A DNA stretch of 64,000 nucleotides from positions 62,001-126,000 of the forward strand of contig NZ_JAERRJ010000005.1 of the NCBI RefSeq assembly GCF_016741815.1. The letters are read 5' to 3'. Made by a program: the position numbers and the translations under genes. The stretch is from Nocardia acididurans (lineage in GTDB: Bacteria; Actinomycetota; Actinomycetes; Mycobacteriales; Mycobacteriaceae). Shown in pieces: positions 51,599-60,708 of this stretch (position 1 is the stretch's first letter; the number at the start of each line of letters is the position of its first letter). Under the pieces are notes generated by a model. The model was not told where the DNA came from, ran no database searches, and was given only the letters and a program-made list of their open reading frames with translations.

Positions 51599-52864
51599 AT
51601 GAATCGGCTGAGCGTTGTGGACGAGATCTTCCTGCGAGCGCATCGGGGTATGGGCACCCCGATCGCCCTGCAGGGCATCTGGCGTACCGCCGACCCGGTC
51701 GAGCCGGAACTCCTGCACCGCATCCACGCCGCGCTGAGCATCGGACCGCTGGGCCGCCGCGTGATCCGCTCCCGGGTACCCGGCGCCCGGCCACGCTGGC
51801 AGACCAACTCGCAGTCCCGCCCGCTCGAGCTGGCCGAGCACCCGATTCCCGCTGCGCTGCTGCTGGATTGGGCCGATCGCCAGGGCAGCGAACTCGACCC
51901 CGAATTCGGTCCCGGCTGGCGGCTGGCCGCCGCCGCCCTCGACGACGGCGGTTATGCCATCGCCCTCACCTGCTCACACGCCCTGGCCGACGGGCGCGCG
52001 GTGGCCCTGGCCGTCGATCACGCCCTCGCGGGCACGCCACTCGCGGCTCCCCTTGCGGGACACTCGGATTGGGCCGACGCGCGCCGCCAGTGGCGGACCG
52101 TCCTCGGCGGGACCGTGCGCGCGCTGCGGCACGGAATACCCGATCGGCCTGCGCCACCCGCAAAACGCGCGGCCTCGCGCGAACCTCACGACACAACCCG
52201 ACCCCGTCGGTCCGACCCGACGACAACCCGCAGTGCGGTGCTGCGGATTCCGGCGCGCGACTGGAACCGCGTCGCGGTGGCCTACGGCGGCACCGCCAAC
52301 AGCCTGTTCGTCCATCTCATGGCGAATATGCTGTGGGACAGCGGTTTTCCGTCCGACACCATCGTCGCCAGCCTGCCGGTGGACACCCGCGACGAACCCC
52401 GCGTGGACAACGACATGGCGATGACCGAGATCGCCATCACCCGCGACGACGCGCCGCTGACCATCCGGCGCAAGGCCCGCGCGGCCTACGAGCACCGGAT
52501 GACCAGCCCCGGCGGCATGCCGGAGGAACTGCTGCAGGTCATCCCCGACCGGTGGGCGTACAAGCTGGCGAAGGGCGCCGGTGAACGAGACATCCTGTGC
52601 TCCAACATCGGAACGCTGCCCGACTCCCTGCTCACCCTGGGCCCGCACGCCTGCACCGGCGTCGCGGCCCGAGCCATCCACCCGGGCCTGCGCGCCGACG
52701 ATCTGCCGCGCACCCGCCTGTCCGGCTATCTCACCCGCATCGCCGACGAGTACACGCTCTCGGTGGTGAGCCTGGACCCGGATGCCGTGCGCGACAACGC
52801 CGCTCTGCGTGACCTGGCGGGCGCGGCCCTGTCCGATCTCCGCCTCGACGCGACCCGCTGGTAA
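51599..52864 (+). CDS. HxxxDG acyltransferase-like protein (condensation/WS-DGAT superfamily)
   Basis: 421-aa protein. The motif SHALADGRAVALAVDHAL carries HxxxDG, the active-site signature of NRPS condensation, PapA and wax-ester/DGAT acyltransferases. A later SLPVDTRDEPRVDNDMAMTE resembles the DFGWG-side loop of PapA-type enzymes. It would transfer an acyl group from CoA or a carrier to an alcohol or amine; the substrate is unknown. A perfect palindrome precedes it. ATG 51599 has no strong ribosome site. Confidence 0.75.
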   Translation: MNRLSVVDEIFLRAHRGMGTPIALQGIWRTADPVEPELLHRIHAALSIGPLGRRVIRSRVPGARPRWQTNSQSRPLELAEHPIPAALLLDWADRQGSELDPEFGPGWRLAAAALDDGGYAIALTCSHALADGRAVALAVDHALAGTPLAAPLAGHSDWADARRQWRTVLGGTVRALRHGIPDRPAPPAKRAASREPHDTTRPRRSDPTTTRSAVLRIPARDWNRVAVAYGGTANSLFVHLMANMLWDSGFPSDTIVASLPVDTRDEPRVDNDMAMTEIAITRDDAPLTIRRKARAAYEHRMTSPGGMPEELLQVIPDRWAYKLAKGAGERDILCSNIGTLPDSLLTLGPHACTGVAARAIHPGLRADDLPRTRLSGYLTRIADEYTLSVVSLDPDAVRDNAALRDLAGAALSDLRLDATRW

Positions 52865-53010
52865 CTGAGGGCGGCCGACTCCCGACGATCGACCCGGATT
52901 CCGTTGCGAGCACCCGCTTCACCCCTGCATGATCGTGCCACCCCATCGAGTCAGGTGATGGGCGGCATTCGCCCCGACGGATGCCTGGGGGACGATCGAG
53001 GAGACAGCCC

Positions 53011-54825
53011 GTGGATCTGCAGCCGGGAGATGTCCTCGCCGGGTACAGGATTCGACTATTACTCGGATCGGGTGGAATGGGCAGGGTCTATCTGGCGCAG
53101 CACCCGCGTATGAAGCGACAGATCGCGTTGAAGGTGCTGTCAGAGTCGCTGGCCGCCGACCCGACGGTCCGGTCCCGCTTCGAACGCGAAGCCGAACTCA
53201 CCGCCGAACTGGAACATCCGAATATCGTGCCGATCTACGACCACAGCGCGGCGGGCGACGCCGTGCTCTGGATCGCCATGGGATTCGTCCAGGGCGGCGA
53301 CGCCGCCGCCCTGCTGCGCGATGCCGGGCAGTTCACCATGGAACGCGCGGTGGGATTGATCGCCGACGCCGCCCGGGGCCTGGATCACGCGCACGCCAAC
53401 AATGTGCTGCACCGCGATGTGAAACCCGCGAACCTGCTGGTACGACAGGAATCCGAAGGCCGCGAACACGCGCTGGTCACCGATTTCGGCATCGCGCGCA
53501 GCCTCGACGACACCCCGACCCGATCCGGCTTGGTCACCACCCTGGCCTACACCGCGCCGGAACGCTTCCGGGGCGAGTCCGCCGACCGCCGCTCCGACGT
53601 GTACTCCCTGGGCTGCACCCTGTTCGAATTGCTCACCGGCCGTAGGCCGTTCGTCGCGAGCGACGCCGCCGCGCTGATCGCCGCGCATCTGAGCCGAATG
53701 CCGCGGCGGGTCACCGACTTACGTCCCGGCACGCCGCCCGCCCTGGACGCGGTCATCGCGCAGGCCCTCGCCAAGAATCCCGCCGACCGCTACCCGACCT
53801 GCGGCGCGCTCGCCGACGCGGCCGGGCGGGCGCTCACCGAAACCGCTTCGGCGAGCGGCCCACCGGCACGGGAATCCCGACCTCGACAGACGGCACGCGC
53901 GCATTCGGGGCCCGGTCCGATCATCGTGCCCGGCACACCGCGGACACGCGCGGTGGCCGTCAGCCCGGACGGCGCACTGCTGGCGACCGCCGGACCCGAC
54001 ACCGTGCGCTGGCTTACGGTCGACAACCCCGGGCACGCGACCGTCCGCACCGAGCCCGGACACCACGGCCGCCATCGCGCCGGTCCGGACACCGGCGACT
54101 TCGCCGTCGCGTTCAGCCCGGACGGCGCGCTGCTGGCCGCCGCGGCGAGCGGCACCCTCGGGCTGTGGGACATCCGCACCGGGCAGCGCTCTCCGATCGC
54201 GCTGACCGTGGCGGGCGAGGTCGTCGATCTGTCGTTCAGCCCGAACGGCCGATTGCTGGCGATCGGCACCAGCTACGACGTCTACCTGTGCGATCTGCGA
54301 CTCGGCGGGACGATGCGGCGGGTCCTGATCGGCAGCTGGGGTGTCAGCTCGATCGCCTTCACCCCGACCGGCGACCTGGCCATCGGAACCACACTCGGTG
54401 TCGCGCTGTACAACACGACCATGGTGCGCTGGGATCTGCTGCCGCTGGGCCTGCGTAAACGCAGCTCCTCACCGTATTCGCACACGATCAGGAAAATGGC
54501 CTTCAGCCCCGTCGACGCCCTGGCCGCCGCCATCGTCGACGAGGTTACGGTGGAACTCTGGGACACCGGGACCACACAGCTGCTGGCACCGGCGATCTCC
54601 CACGGCGAGGAACCCATCACCTGCCTGGCCTTCGGCCCGAAGGGCACCCTGGCCGCCGCGACCGCCGACGGCGTGGTGCACCTGACGGATCCACGCAGCC
54701 GGGATCCGTTCTGCCCGCCGCTGATCGGCCGCCGGAACCCGGTCACGGGCCTGGCCTTCCACCCCGACGGTGAGTGGCTGGCCACCTGCGGCGACGCCGA
54801 CGACGTCCGGCTGTGGCCGCTGTGA
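53011..54825 (+). CDS. Serine/threonine protein kinase with WD40-like C-terminus
   Basis: 604-aa Hanks-type kinase. GSGGMGRVYLAQ; Lys41 in IALKVL; HRDVKPANLLV (about 134-144); DFGIA (158); APERF; about residues 12-275. Residues ~305-600 form WD40-like repeats, e.g. VAFSPDGALLAAAASGTLGLW, with FSPNGRLLAIGTS and FHPDGEWLATCGDADDVRLW. No membrane segment is visible between them, unlike PknB-type receptors, so it is probably cytosolic with a scaffold domain. GTG 53011 has AGGAG 7 nt upstream. Confidence 0.92.
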   Translation: MDLQPGDVLAGYRIRLLLGSGGMGRVYLAQHPRMKRQIALKVLSESLAADPTVRSRFEREAELTAELEHPNIVPIYDHSAAGDAVLWIAMGFVQGGDAAALLRDAGQFTMERAVGLIADAARGLDHAHANNVLHRDVKPANLLVRQESEGREHALVTDFGIARSLDDTPTRSGLVTTLAYTAPERFRGESADRRSDVYSLGCTLFELLTGRRPFVASDAAALIAAHLSRMPRRVTDLRPGTPPALDAVIAQALAKNPADRYPTCGALADAAGRALTETASASGPPARESRPRQTARAHSGPGPIIVPGTPRTRAVAVSPDGALLATAGPDTVRWLTVDNPGHATVRTEPGHHGRHRAGPDTGDFAVAFSPDGALLAAAASGTLGLWDIRTGQRSPIALTVAGEVVDLSFSPNGRLLAIGTSYDVYLCDLRLGGTMRRVLIGSWGVSSIAFTPTGDLAIGTTLGVALYNTTMVRWDLLPLGLRKRSSSPYSHTIRKMAFSPVDALAAAIVDEVTVELWDTGTTQLLAPAISHGEEPITCLAFGPKGTLAAATADGVVHLTDPRSRDPFCPPLIGRRNPVTGLAFHPDGEWLATCGDADDVRLWPL

Positions 54826-54832
54826 CAGCGGC

Positions 54833-55519
54833 TCAGTGCACCGGCACCCGGTCCACGCGCGCCAGCACATGCTCGGGCACCTCGATACCCGGCTCCAGAT
54901 CCTCGGACGAGATCGGGGCGTCGAAGACCTGACGCATCGGCAGCGTGCCCGCCCAGACGCCGCCGGCCGCGATATCGGCCTCGTCGTCGCGCGGACCGCC
55001 GGTGCGGACCTTCACCGACGCCTCGGTCAGATCGAGGGCCAGCACCATGGTGGCGGCCAGCTCCTTCTTGTTCGGCGCGCGCACCGCATCCCAGGATCCG
55101 GGCGCGGCGTGTTCGACGATGATCCGCAGAGCGTGCAGCCGCTGCTCCGGGTCGGTGAGTTCCACGGGGCGCGCGTGGATTACGGCCGACCGGTAGTTCA
55201 TGGAGAAGTGCATGGCCGAGCGCGCGTAGATGAGGCCGTCCACCTGCGTCACCGCCACCGACACCGCCCCGCGCAGGGCCGCACGCAGATTCCCCGCACC
55301 GGTGGAACCGTGCAGGTACAGCGTGTCGCCGTCACGCCCGTAGACGGTGGGGATGACCACCGGACTGCCGCCGAGCACCACGCCGAGGTGGCACACCAGC
55401 CCGGCGTCGAGAACAGCGTCCAGTTCGGCGCGATCGGCGGCGGCACGGTCCTTCAGCCGGGTCGGGGTGCTGCGCGGCGTGGGCGACAATGGGGTCCGGG
55501 TCGGCGCTGTCTCACTCAT
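54833..55519 (-). CDS. Pyridoxamine 5'-phosphate oxidase-like FMN protein
   Basis: 228-aa flavin-reductase-like split-barrel protein of the PNPOx type: ELDAVLDAGLVCHLGVVLGG, IPTVYGRDGDTLYLHGSTGA and MNYRSAVIHARPVELTD. Such proteins bind FMN or F420 and reduce small molecules. ATG 55519 has only a weak GGTC upstream; a 7-bp inverted repeat lies before it. It converges on the kinase gene, whose stop is 8 bp away. Confidence 0.85.
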   Translation of the reverse strand: MSETAPTRTPLSPTPRSTPTRLKDRAAADRAELDAVLDAGLVCHLGVVLGGSPVVIPTVYGRDGDTLYLHGSTGAGNLRAALRGAVSVAVTQVDGLIYARSAMHFSMNYRSAVIHARPVELTDPEQRLHALRIIVEHAAPGSWDAVRAPNKKELAATMVLALDLTEASVKVRTGGPRDDEADIAAGGVWAGTLPMRQVFDAPISSEDLEPGIEVPEHVLARVDRVPVH

Positions 55520-55538
55520 GTGACCAGCATCGCCGGAA

Positions 55539-55563
55539 AATTGGCATTCCTGAATAGCCAATT
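55539..55563. promoter_or_regulatory. Inverted repeat upstream of the PNPOx-like gene
   Basis: AATTGGC...GCCAATT, 7-bp arms with an 11-nt spacer, 20 bp before the start codon. Confidence 0.35.
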
Positions 55564-55764
55564 CCCGGCAGATCCGGCAGACCACTTCGGGGGATATCGC
55601 ATGCCGTTCACGCTCGCCCACCCGAGGACCGATCCCGTCATCGAGGTCAGCGGTTACGACGCGGTGCGACACCTGCTTCTGGGCGCGATCCGCGCTATGG
55701 TGATCGCGGTCGGGGCATATGTGGCAATCACTTTCAGCCTGCGTGCTGGTGTATCACGGGGGAA

Positions 55765-56934
55765 ATGTTGATCAATCGAATACTGGCCGCTGCCGTCACC
55801 GCCCTGACGCTGACGACCGTGGCCGCGGGCGTCGCCGAGGCCGCCCCGATCGGAATCACCGTCCTGACCAAGCCGAGTGGCCAATTCCAGGTCGGCACAA
55901 CGACTCTGCATCTGGTCGACCGGAATCGGCCCGACCCCTTCCACGCGGAGATCAGCCGGGAACTGATGGTCTCGGTGTTCTATCCGGCGAGCGACGCCGA
56001 CCGGTACCCGCGCAACCGCTACCTGTCGACCCAGCTGATGCCCGCCGTGGACAAGCAGCTCGGTTTCCAGCTGCCGGGCGTCTTCACCAATTCCGTGACG
56101 GGACCGCCGGTTCGCGCGGGTGCGGCGTATCCGGTGGTGCTGTACTCCTCCGGTGCGGGCGATACCCGTTTGTACGGAACGGGATTGGCCGAGGATCTCG
56201 CCAGCCGCGGCTATATCGTCGTCACCGTCGACCATCCCTATGAAGCCTCGGTGGTCGAATTTCCCGGCGGCCGGTTGGTGCGTGCCGAACCGCAGCCCAG
56301 CGGGTTCGACACGACGATCCGCAAGAAGTATGTGGAAGCCCGGCTGCTCGATGCCCGCTTCGTGCTCGACGCGCTGACCCAGCTGTCGCTCGGCACGAAT
56401 CCGGATGCCGAACAGCGCACGCTGCCAACAGGATTGGCGCAGGCGCTCGATCTCGATCGGGTCGGGTTCGCGGGCCACTCCTCGGGTGGCTACACCGCGG
56501 TCGAAGCCATGCACGAGGATCCGCGCATCGACGCGGCCGTGGACATGGACGGCCAGCTCGGCGTCGACGAGGAGTTCGGGCGCTCGGTCACCGAGGGCAC
56601 CGATCGGCCGGTCCTGGTGCTGACCAGCAGCCAGATCGAGCAGGTCGCCGACGCCAATCCGTCACTGGATGCGTTCTGGCGCAACAGCACCGGATGGAAA
56701 CGCCATGTGGTGATGGCGGATTCGGCGCACTACGACTTCACCGATCTGGCGCAGTTCGTCCCCGCTCCGGCACGTTCACTCGCCGCGAGGTGGACCGGTC
56801 CCATCGCGGCCGAGCGCGGGGCGAACCTCTTCCACGGATACGTGGCGGCCATGTTCGACAAATTCTTGTACGGGCGCACCGACACCGAGCTGGAACAGCC
56901 GCCGACCGCACCCGAGCTGACACAGGTGCGCTGA
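55765..56934 (+). CDS. Secreted alpha/beta hydrolase (PAF-acetylhydrolase/lipase-like)
   Basis: 389-aa exported hydrolase. The signal peptide (about 1-27, INRILAAAVTALTLTTVAAG) ends at AEA. The hydrolase core has the nucleophile elbow VGFAGHSSGGYTAVEAM (Ser), an acidic VDMDGQLG and the final His in MADSAHYDFTDL; the layout matches PAF-acetylhydrolase-type esterases. The substrate is probably a short acyl ester. ATG 55765, though TTG 55768 has better spacing to GGGGG. Confidence 0.85.
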   Translation: MLINRILAAAVTALTLTTVAAGVAEAAPIGITVLTKPSGQFQVGTTTLHLVDRNRPDPFHAEISRELMVSVFYPASDADRYPRNRYLSTQLMPAVDKQLGFQLPGVFTNSVTGPPVRAGAAYPVVLYSSGAGDTRLYGTGLAEDLASRGYIVVTVDHPYEASVVEFPGGRLVRAEPQPSGFDTTIRKKYVEARLLDARFVLDALTQLSLGTNPDAEQRTLPTGLAQALDLDRVGFAGHSSGGYTAVEAMHEDPRIDAAVDMDGQLGVDEEFGRSVTEGTDRPVLVLTSSQIEQVADANPSLDAFWRNSTGWKRHVVMADSAHYDFTDLAQFVPAPARSLAARWTGPIAAERGANLFHGYVAAMFDKFLYGRTDTELEQPPTAPELTQVR

Positions 56935-56998
56935 GCATCCGCGCCGATGCCGCGGACCAGCCGGGTGGCATGCTGGAATCGTCCAGATCTCAGCGATT

Positions 56999-57014
56999 CG
57001 AAAGGCCACTTTCG
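56999..57014. promoter_or_regulatory. Short inverted repeat at the MocR start
   Basis: CGAAAG-gcca-CTTTCG directly abuts and overlaps the GTG start codon (57014). It could be an autoregulatory site or an mRNA hairpin that includes the ribosome site AAAGG. Confidence 0.35.
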
Positions 57015-58453
57015 TGGACCGCTCCCGGTCGATGCCGCATTCCCGCAGCTCCGGTCCCCCGGGGTCGCGGGACGGCCGCGATATCGCCGCCGCCGACCCG
57101 CCGTTCATCATCGATCGACAGTCGGGGACGCCGCTGGCGGTACAGGTGGCCGATGGTTTACGCGACGCCGCGACCACGGGTGCGCTGCGCGGCGGGGACC
57201 GGCTGCCGTCCTCGCGGGAGCTGGCGCGCCAACTCGGCGTGAGCCGCACGGTGGTGACCGCCGCCTACGACCAGCTGCACGCGGAGGGCTGGCTCGACGG
57301 ACGGCACGGTTCGGGCACGTATCTGACCGCCGCACCACAGCGGTCCGCCGCACCGAGTACCGGCGGCGAACGCACGAATCCCCTTGCCGGACTACTGGAT
57401 CTGGGTGCGGGCGCGCCGAGTATCGAGACGCTCGACCCGGCCGCGTGGCGGCGCGCCTGGCGGACGGCCTCGGATCGCGCACCGCTGATCCGCCGCGATC
57501 GCGCCGGGGAGCGGGAGTACCTCGAGGCCGTCTCCGAACATCTGCTGCGGCATCGCGGGCTGGGGCCCAGCAGCGGCGCGAACCTGCTCGCGACCTCCGG
57601 AACCAGTGCGGCGGTAGCGGAATTGGCGGCGGCGCTGCTGGAACCCGGTGACACCGTGGCCATCGAGGATCCCGGGTACTCCCGCGCGGCCGGCGCGCTC
57701 CGCGCCGCGCGGATGCGCTTGACGCCGATCCCCGTGGACGCGGACGGCCTGCGGGTGGATCTGCTGCCCGCCGACACCCGCGCCGTGTATTGCACTCCGG
57801 CGCACCAGTTTCCGCTGGGCGCGCGGATGCCCGCGGCCCGCAGGGTGGAGCTCGTCGAATTCGCGCGCCGGGCGGGCGCATTCGTCATCGACGACGACTA
57901 CGACGGTGAATTGCGCTACGACACCGCACCTTTGCCGCTGCTGGCCACCCTCGCACCCGATGTCGTGGTGCATCTCGGCACCACGAGCAAGATCCTCACG
58001 CCCACGCTGGGCTGCGGGTGGATGGTCGCCGCCCCGGCCATCACCGGCGCGGTGCTCGCCTATCGGGAGCTCACCGGCACCAGCGCGTCCCCGGCCGGTC
58101 AGATGGTGGTGGCGGCCCTGGCCCGGCACGGTGATCTGGCCCGCCATCTGCGCCGCCTGCGCCGCGAGATGCCCGCGCGGCGCACCCTGGTGGTCGACGA
58201 ACTGCGCGGTCACGGTCTCGACGTGCGTGGCGACGACGCCGGATCCCATGTGGCCGTCATCCTGGATTCACCGACGCGGGAGGACCGCGCCCTCGCCGCA
58301 GCCCGCGAATCCGGCATCTACCTGGACGGTTTGGGCCGCAACCACATCGGCCCGCGGCACACCTTCGGCGTTGCGCTCGGCTATGCCGCACTCCCGGCCG
58401 CAGCGCTGCCCGCCGCGGTCCGCCGCGCCGCCGCCATCCTGGCGACGGCCTGA
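57014..58453 (+). CDS. MocR/PdxR-type regulator (GntR HTH plus aminotransferase fold)
   Basis: 479-aa chimera. The N-terminal GntR winged helix is LPSSRELARQLGVSRTVVTA then AEGWLDGRHGSGTYL. The C-terminal fold-type-I aminotransferase-like domain has the PLP-binding Lys in HLGTTSKILTPTLGCGWM and DDDYDGEL as the aspartate site. MocR proteins sense PLP or amino acids and regulate PLP synthesis or amino-acid genes. The target is not obvious here, since no pdxST lies nearby; the neighbouring PNPOx-like gene is a weak candidate. Confidence 0.9.
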   Translation: MDRSRSMPHSRSSGPPGSRDGRDIAAADPPFIIDRQSGTPLAVQVADGLRDAATTGALRGGDRLPSSRELARQLGVSRTVVTAAYDQLHAEGWLDGRHGSGTYLTAAPQRSAAPSTGGERTNPLAGLLDLGAGAPSIETLDPAAWRRAWRTASDRAPLIRRDRAGEREYLEAVSEHLLRHRGLGPSSGANLLATSGTSAAVAELAAALLEPGDTVAIEDPGYSRAAGALRAARMRLTPIPVDADGLRVDLLPADTRAVYCTPAHQFPLGARMPAARRVELVEFARRAGAFVIDDDYDGELRYDTAPLPLLATLAPDVVVHLGTTSKILTPTLGCGWMVAAPAITGAVLAYRELTGTSASPAGQMVVAALARHGDLARHLRRLRREMPARRTLVVDELRGHGLDVRGDDAGSHVAVILDSPTREDRALAAARESGIYLDGLGRNHIGPRHTFGVALGYAALPAAALPAAVRRAAAILATA

Positions 58454-58577
58454 GCCGACTCCGCCACCCGTCGGTTCCGCTGCCGAACGACCGCGCAAGA
58501 GAGTCGTAAAGTGGAGCGGGGCACCCGCCAGGGTTGCCGCTGCCCGGCTGTATCCCGCGTGATCGAGTGGAGGCACC

Positions 58578-58823
58578 ATGACCGACCAGGACATCCTCGC
58601 CAACATCAAGACCCTGGTGGCCCGCGAGCACGAACTCCGCGCCAAAGCCACCTCCGGCGAACTCGACCCGGAAACCGAACGCCGCCAGCTCGCCGACCTC
58701 GAAGTCCAACTCGACCAGTGCTGGGACCTGCTGCGCCAGCGCCGCGCCCGCCTCGACCAGGGCCGCAGCCCCGACGAAGCCCAGGTCAACTCCGCCCACC
58801 AGGTCGAGGGCTACCTGCAGTAG
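58578..58823 (+). CDS. DUF2630 family protein
   Basis: 81-aa small helical protein: MTDQDILANIKTLVAREHEL, then LDQCWDLLRQRRARLDQGRS and AQVNSAHQVEGYLQ, the family pattern. Widespread in actinobacteria with no known function. GTGGAGG lies 6 nt before ATG 58578. Monocistronic. Confidence 0.88.
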   Translation: MTDQDILANIKTLVAREHELRAKATSGELDPETERRQLADLEVQLDQCWDLLRQRRARLDQGRSPDEAQVNSAHQVEGYLQ

Positions 58824-58859
58824 CGGCATTCCGCCGCCCGATATCCGCCGTTCGGACAA

Positions 58860-59071
58860 CCCAGCAGGTTTTCGCCGAAGGCGTCTCGACGCCGACCCAC
58901 AATCCCGCCGGTGACCCGTCGGCCGTATCCGGTTTGTACTGGGGCAGCATCGATGTCGAGGATCTCGACGCCACCGTCGAGCGCCTGGCCGCGGTCGAGA
59001 CCTTGTTCGTCATGCCGATCATGGCCGACGTCGCTACCGGCCGCGCTGGTTTTCTGGTGAGCAGCTGGTAG
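58860..59071 (+). pseudogene. VOC-domain remnant
   Basis: An in-frame stretch reading GLYWGSIDVEDLDATVERLA and GRAGFLVSSW resembles the C-terminal strand pattern of VOC (glyoxalase-fold) proteins. There is no start codon or ribosome site, and the frame runs in from DUF2630 in another phase. It is probably a decayed 3' end. Similarity judged by eye. Confidence 0.35.
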
Positions 59072-59089
59072 TTGGAGTGCAGTCTGAAG

Positions 59090-59136
59090 TTTAGCATTGG
59101 ATTTGTAACCATTTCGCGGACAAATCCAATACTAAA
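59090..59136. promoter_or_regulatory. AbiEi operator, 17-bp inverted repeat
   Basis: Arms TTTAGCATTGGATTTGT and ACAAATCCAATACTAAA (16 of 17 pairs) with a 13-nt spacer, ending 17 bp before the antitoxin ATG. AbiEi antitoxins are known to bind inverted repeats upstream of their operon. Confidence 0.75.
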
Positions 59137-59153
59137 GCGAGGATGATACGAGG

Positions 59154-59801
59154 ATGGCGACGGACAAAGCCCGTGGCGCGGAGTTGCTCGCGGAGCTGGC
59201 TCGGCAGCCTCTGCGGACTGTCGGGTCGGCGGCGGTTGCCGCGGTCTCGCGACATCCACGACAGCAGCTGGCTCGGCTCGTCGAGCGGGGCGTGCTGCAT
59301 CGGGCCGCGCAGGGGTATTACGTCGTGATCCCTCAGGAGTATGTCGGAACCGCATGGCTGCCGGGGCTGGAAGCGGTGGCGGCAGGGATCGGCACCGTGA
59401 TGTTCGGCACCGACAACGCGATTGTGATGGGCGTCAGCGCCGCACGGATGCACGGCGTGATGCCGCGTTCGTTGGGGGTCGCGGTGGTTGCGGTGCCGCG
59501 CCAGCGCGCGACGTTGCGGTTGGTCGATCGGGATGCCTCGGTGCGATTCGTCGCTCGTGATACGGGTCGGCTGGATGCGGAGTTGATTCGAACGGAATTG
59601 GGTGGGGCGCTTGTGACTACGTCGGAACAGACGGTGCTGGATCTGACTCGCCGTCCGGATTTGGGCGACGCGGCCGTGGACGTGCCGGCCGCGATCCGGG
59701 CGTTGTATCGGCGATGCGATCGGGAGAGGTTGGCCGAACTGGCAATTGAGCAGCGCATGCGAGCGACGTTGGACCGCGTGAACGCGATGGTCGGTGAGTG
59801 A
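59154..59801 (+). CDS. AbiEi-family antitoxin (type IV toxin-antitoxin)
   Basis: 215-aa AbiEi: N-terminal winged helix (AVAAVSRHPRQQLARLVERG, then YYVVIP) and the C-terminal antitoxin domain (NAIVMGVSAARMHGVMPRS, ALVTTSEQTVLDLTRRPDL). Type IV antitoxins counter AbiEii by acting on its target and also repress their operon. The gene looks intact. Its TGA overlaps the toxin ATG by one base. A large inverted repeat precedes it. Confidence 0.88.
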   Translation: MATDKARGAELLAELARQPLRTVGSAAVAAVSRHPRQQLARLVERGVLHRAAQGYYVVIPQEYVGTAWLPGLEAVAAGIGTVMFGTDNAIVMGVSAARMHGVMPRSLGVAVVAVPRQRATLRLVDRDASVRFVARDTGRLDAELIRTELGGALVTTSEQTVLDLTRRPDLGDAAVDVPAAIRALYRRCDRERLAELAIEQRMRATLDRVNAMVGE

Positions 59802-60471
59802 TGAATTCAGGATTCGACGAGCGCGTCGACATTGCTTCTCGATTCGGTGTATCGCCTGCTCAGGTGGAGCGTGATTACCTGATTTCGCTTGTGCTCGCGC
59901 ACTTGTCCGAACGACATGCTGACAGCGTGCTGTTCATCGGTGGGACCAGTTGACCCGCGATCTGCCGCGTGCGATGCTGCGTCGCTTCGGCAGACTGAAA
60001 TGGCGACCCACATTGTCCGAGATATCGGGATCGGATGCCGCATATCTCATGAGTGATGACGAAAGCATCGTCCTGAAGATCCAACTGTTGTCCCGGATCG
60101 GTATGCCGCCGTGGCCGACCGAGCCGAAGGTGCTTGTTCAGCGGTATCGAGATGCTCCGGAGGCAGTGCTCCAGGTGCCGACGCTGTCTGCCTTCGTGGC
60201 TGGAAAAACGTTGGCGTGGTGCGATCGCGGTGCCGCCCGAGACCTGTGGGACCTGTGGGCTCTGGCGAATATCGACGCGATCGACGGCGAGGCCGCCGAG
60301 TTGTTTCGCCGCCACGGACCGACCAACAGGGTGCCGCAGCCATGGCAATTCGCCGCCGCGCCGACCGAGCAGCAGTGGCAGGCCCAGCTCGCGGGCCAAA
60401 CTCGCCTTACCGTCTCCGCACGGGACGCGCTCGAAATCGTAAGTGCGGCATGGGAACAGATGGCTGGCTGA
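59801..60471 (+). pseudogene. AbiEii nucleotidyltransferase toxin, disrupted
   Basis: The AbiEii frame starts at ATG 59801 (MNSGFDERVDIASRFGVSPA) and reaches VLFIGGT, the start of the nucleotidyltransferase motif, but stops at TGA 59951. The rest of the family sequence resumes in another frame from 59950 (LTRDLPRAMLRRFGRLKWRP) to 60471, including KTLAWCDRGAARDLWDLWAL. The segment that should carry GGTAL...SEDIDL, with the catalytic acids, is absent; I estimate about 25-35 residues missing, with a frame change. A toxin fragment should be inactive. The antitoxin remains whole. Confidence 0.8.
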
Positions 60472-60708
60472 GCGCCCTGCAGTCCATGAGTCGAATCGGG
60501 TTGCGGCGGTTCGCCCCTGGCACGGGTCGTACAGCCTCCAGAAGGCGCATATTGAGAACTGAGGATTTCCACCAACTTTCCGATTGTTCGGCGGATTCAT
60601 CGGCGGTCAACGCAGCTGCTGACTTTAGTTGACTCAAGTGCGCACTCATGCCGAATGTCGCGCATGCCATCTGGTCTTGCGGGCGCGGTCAGGCCGCGGT
60701 GGTGCCGG

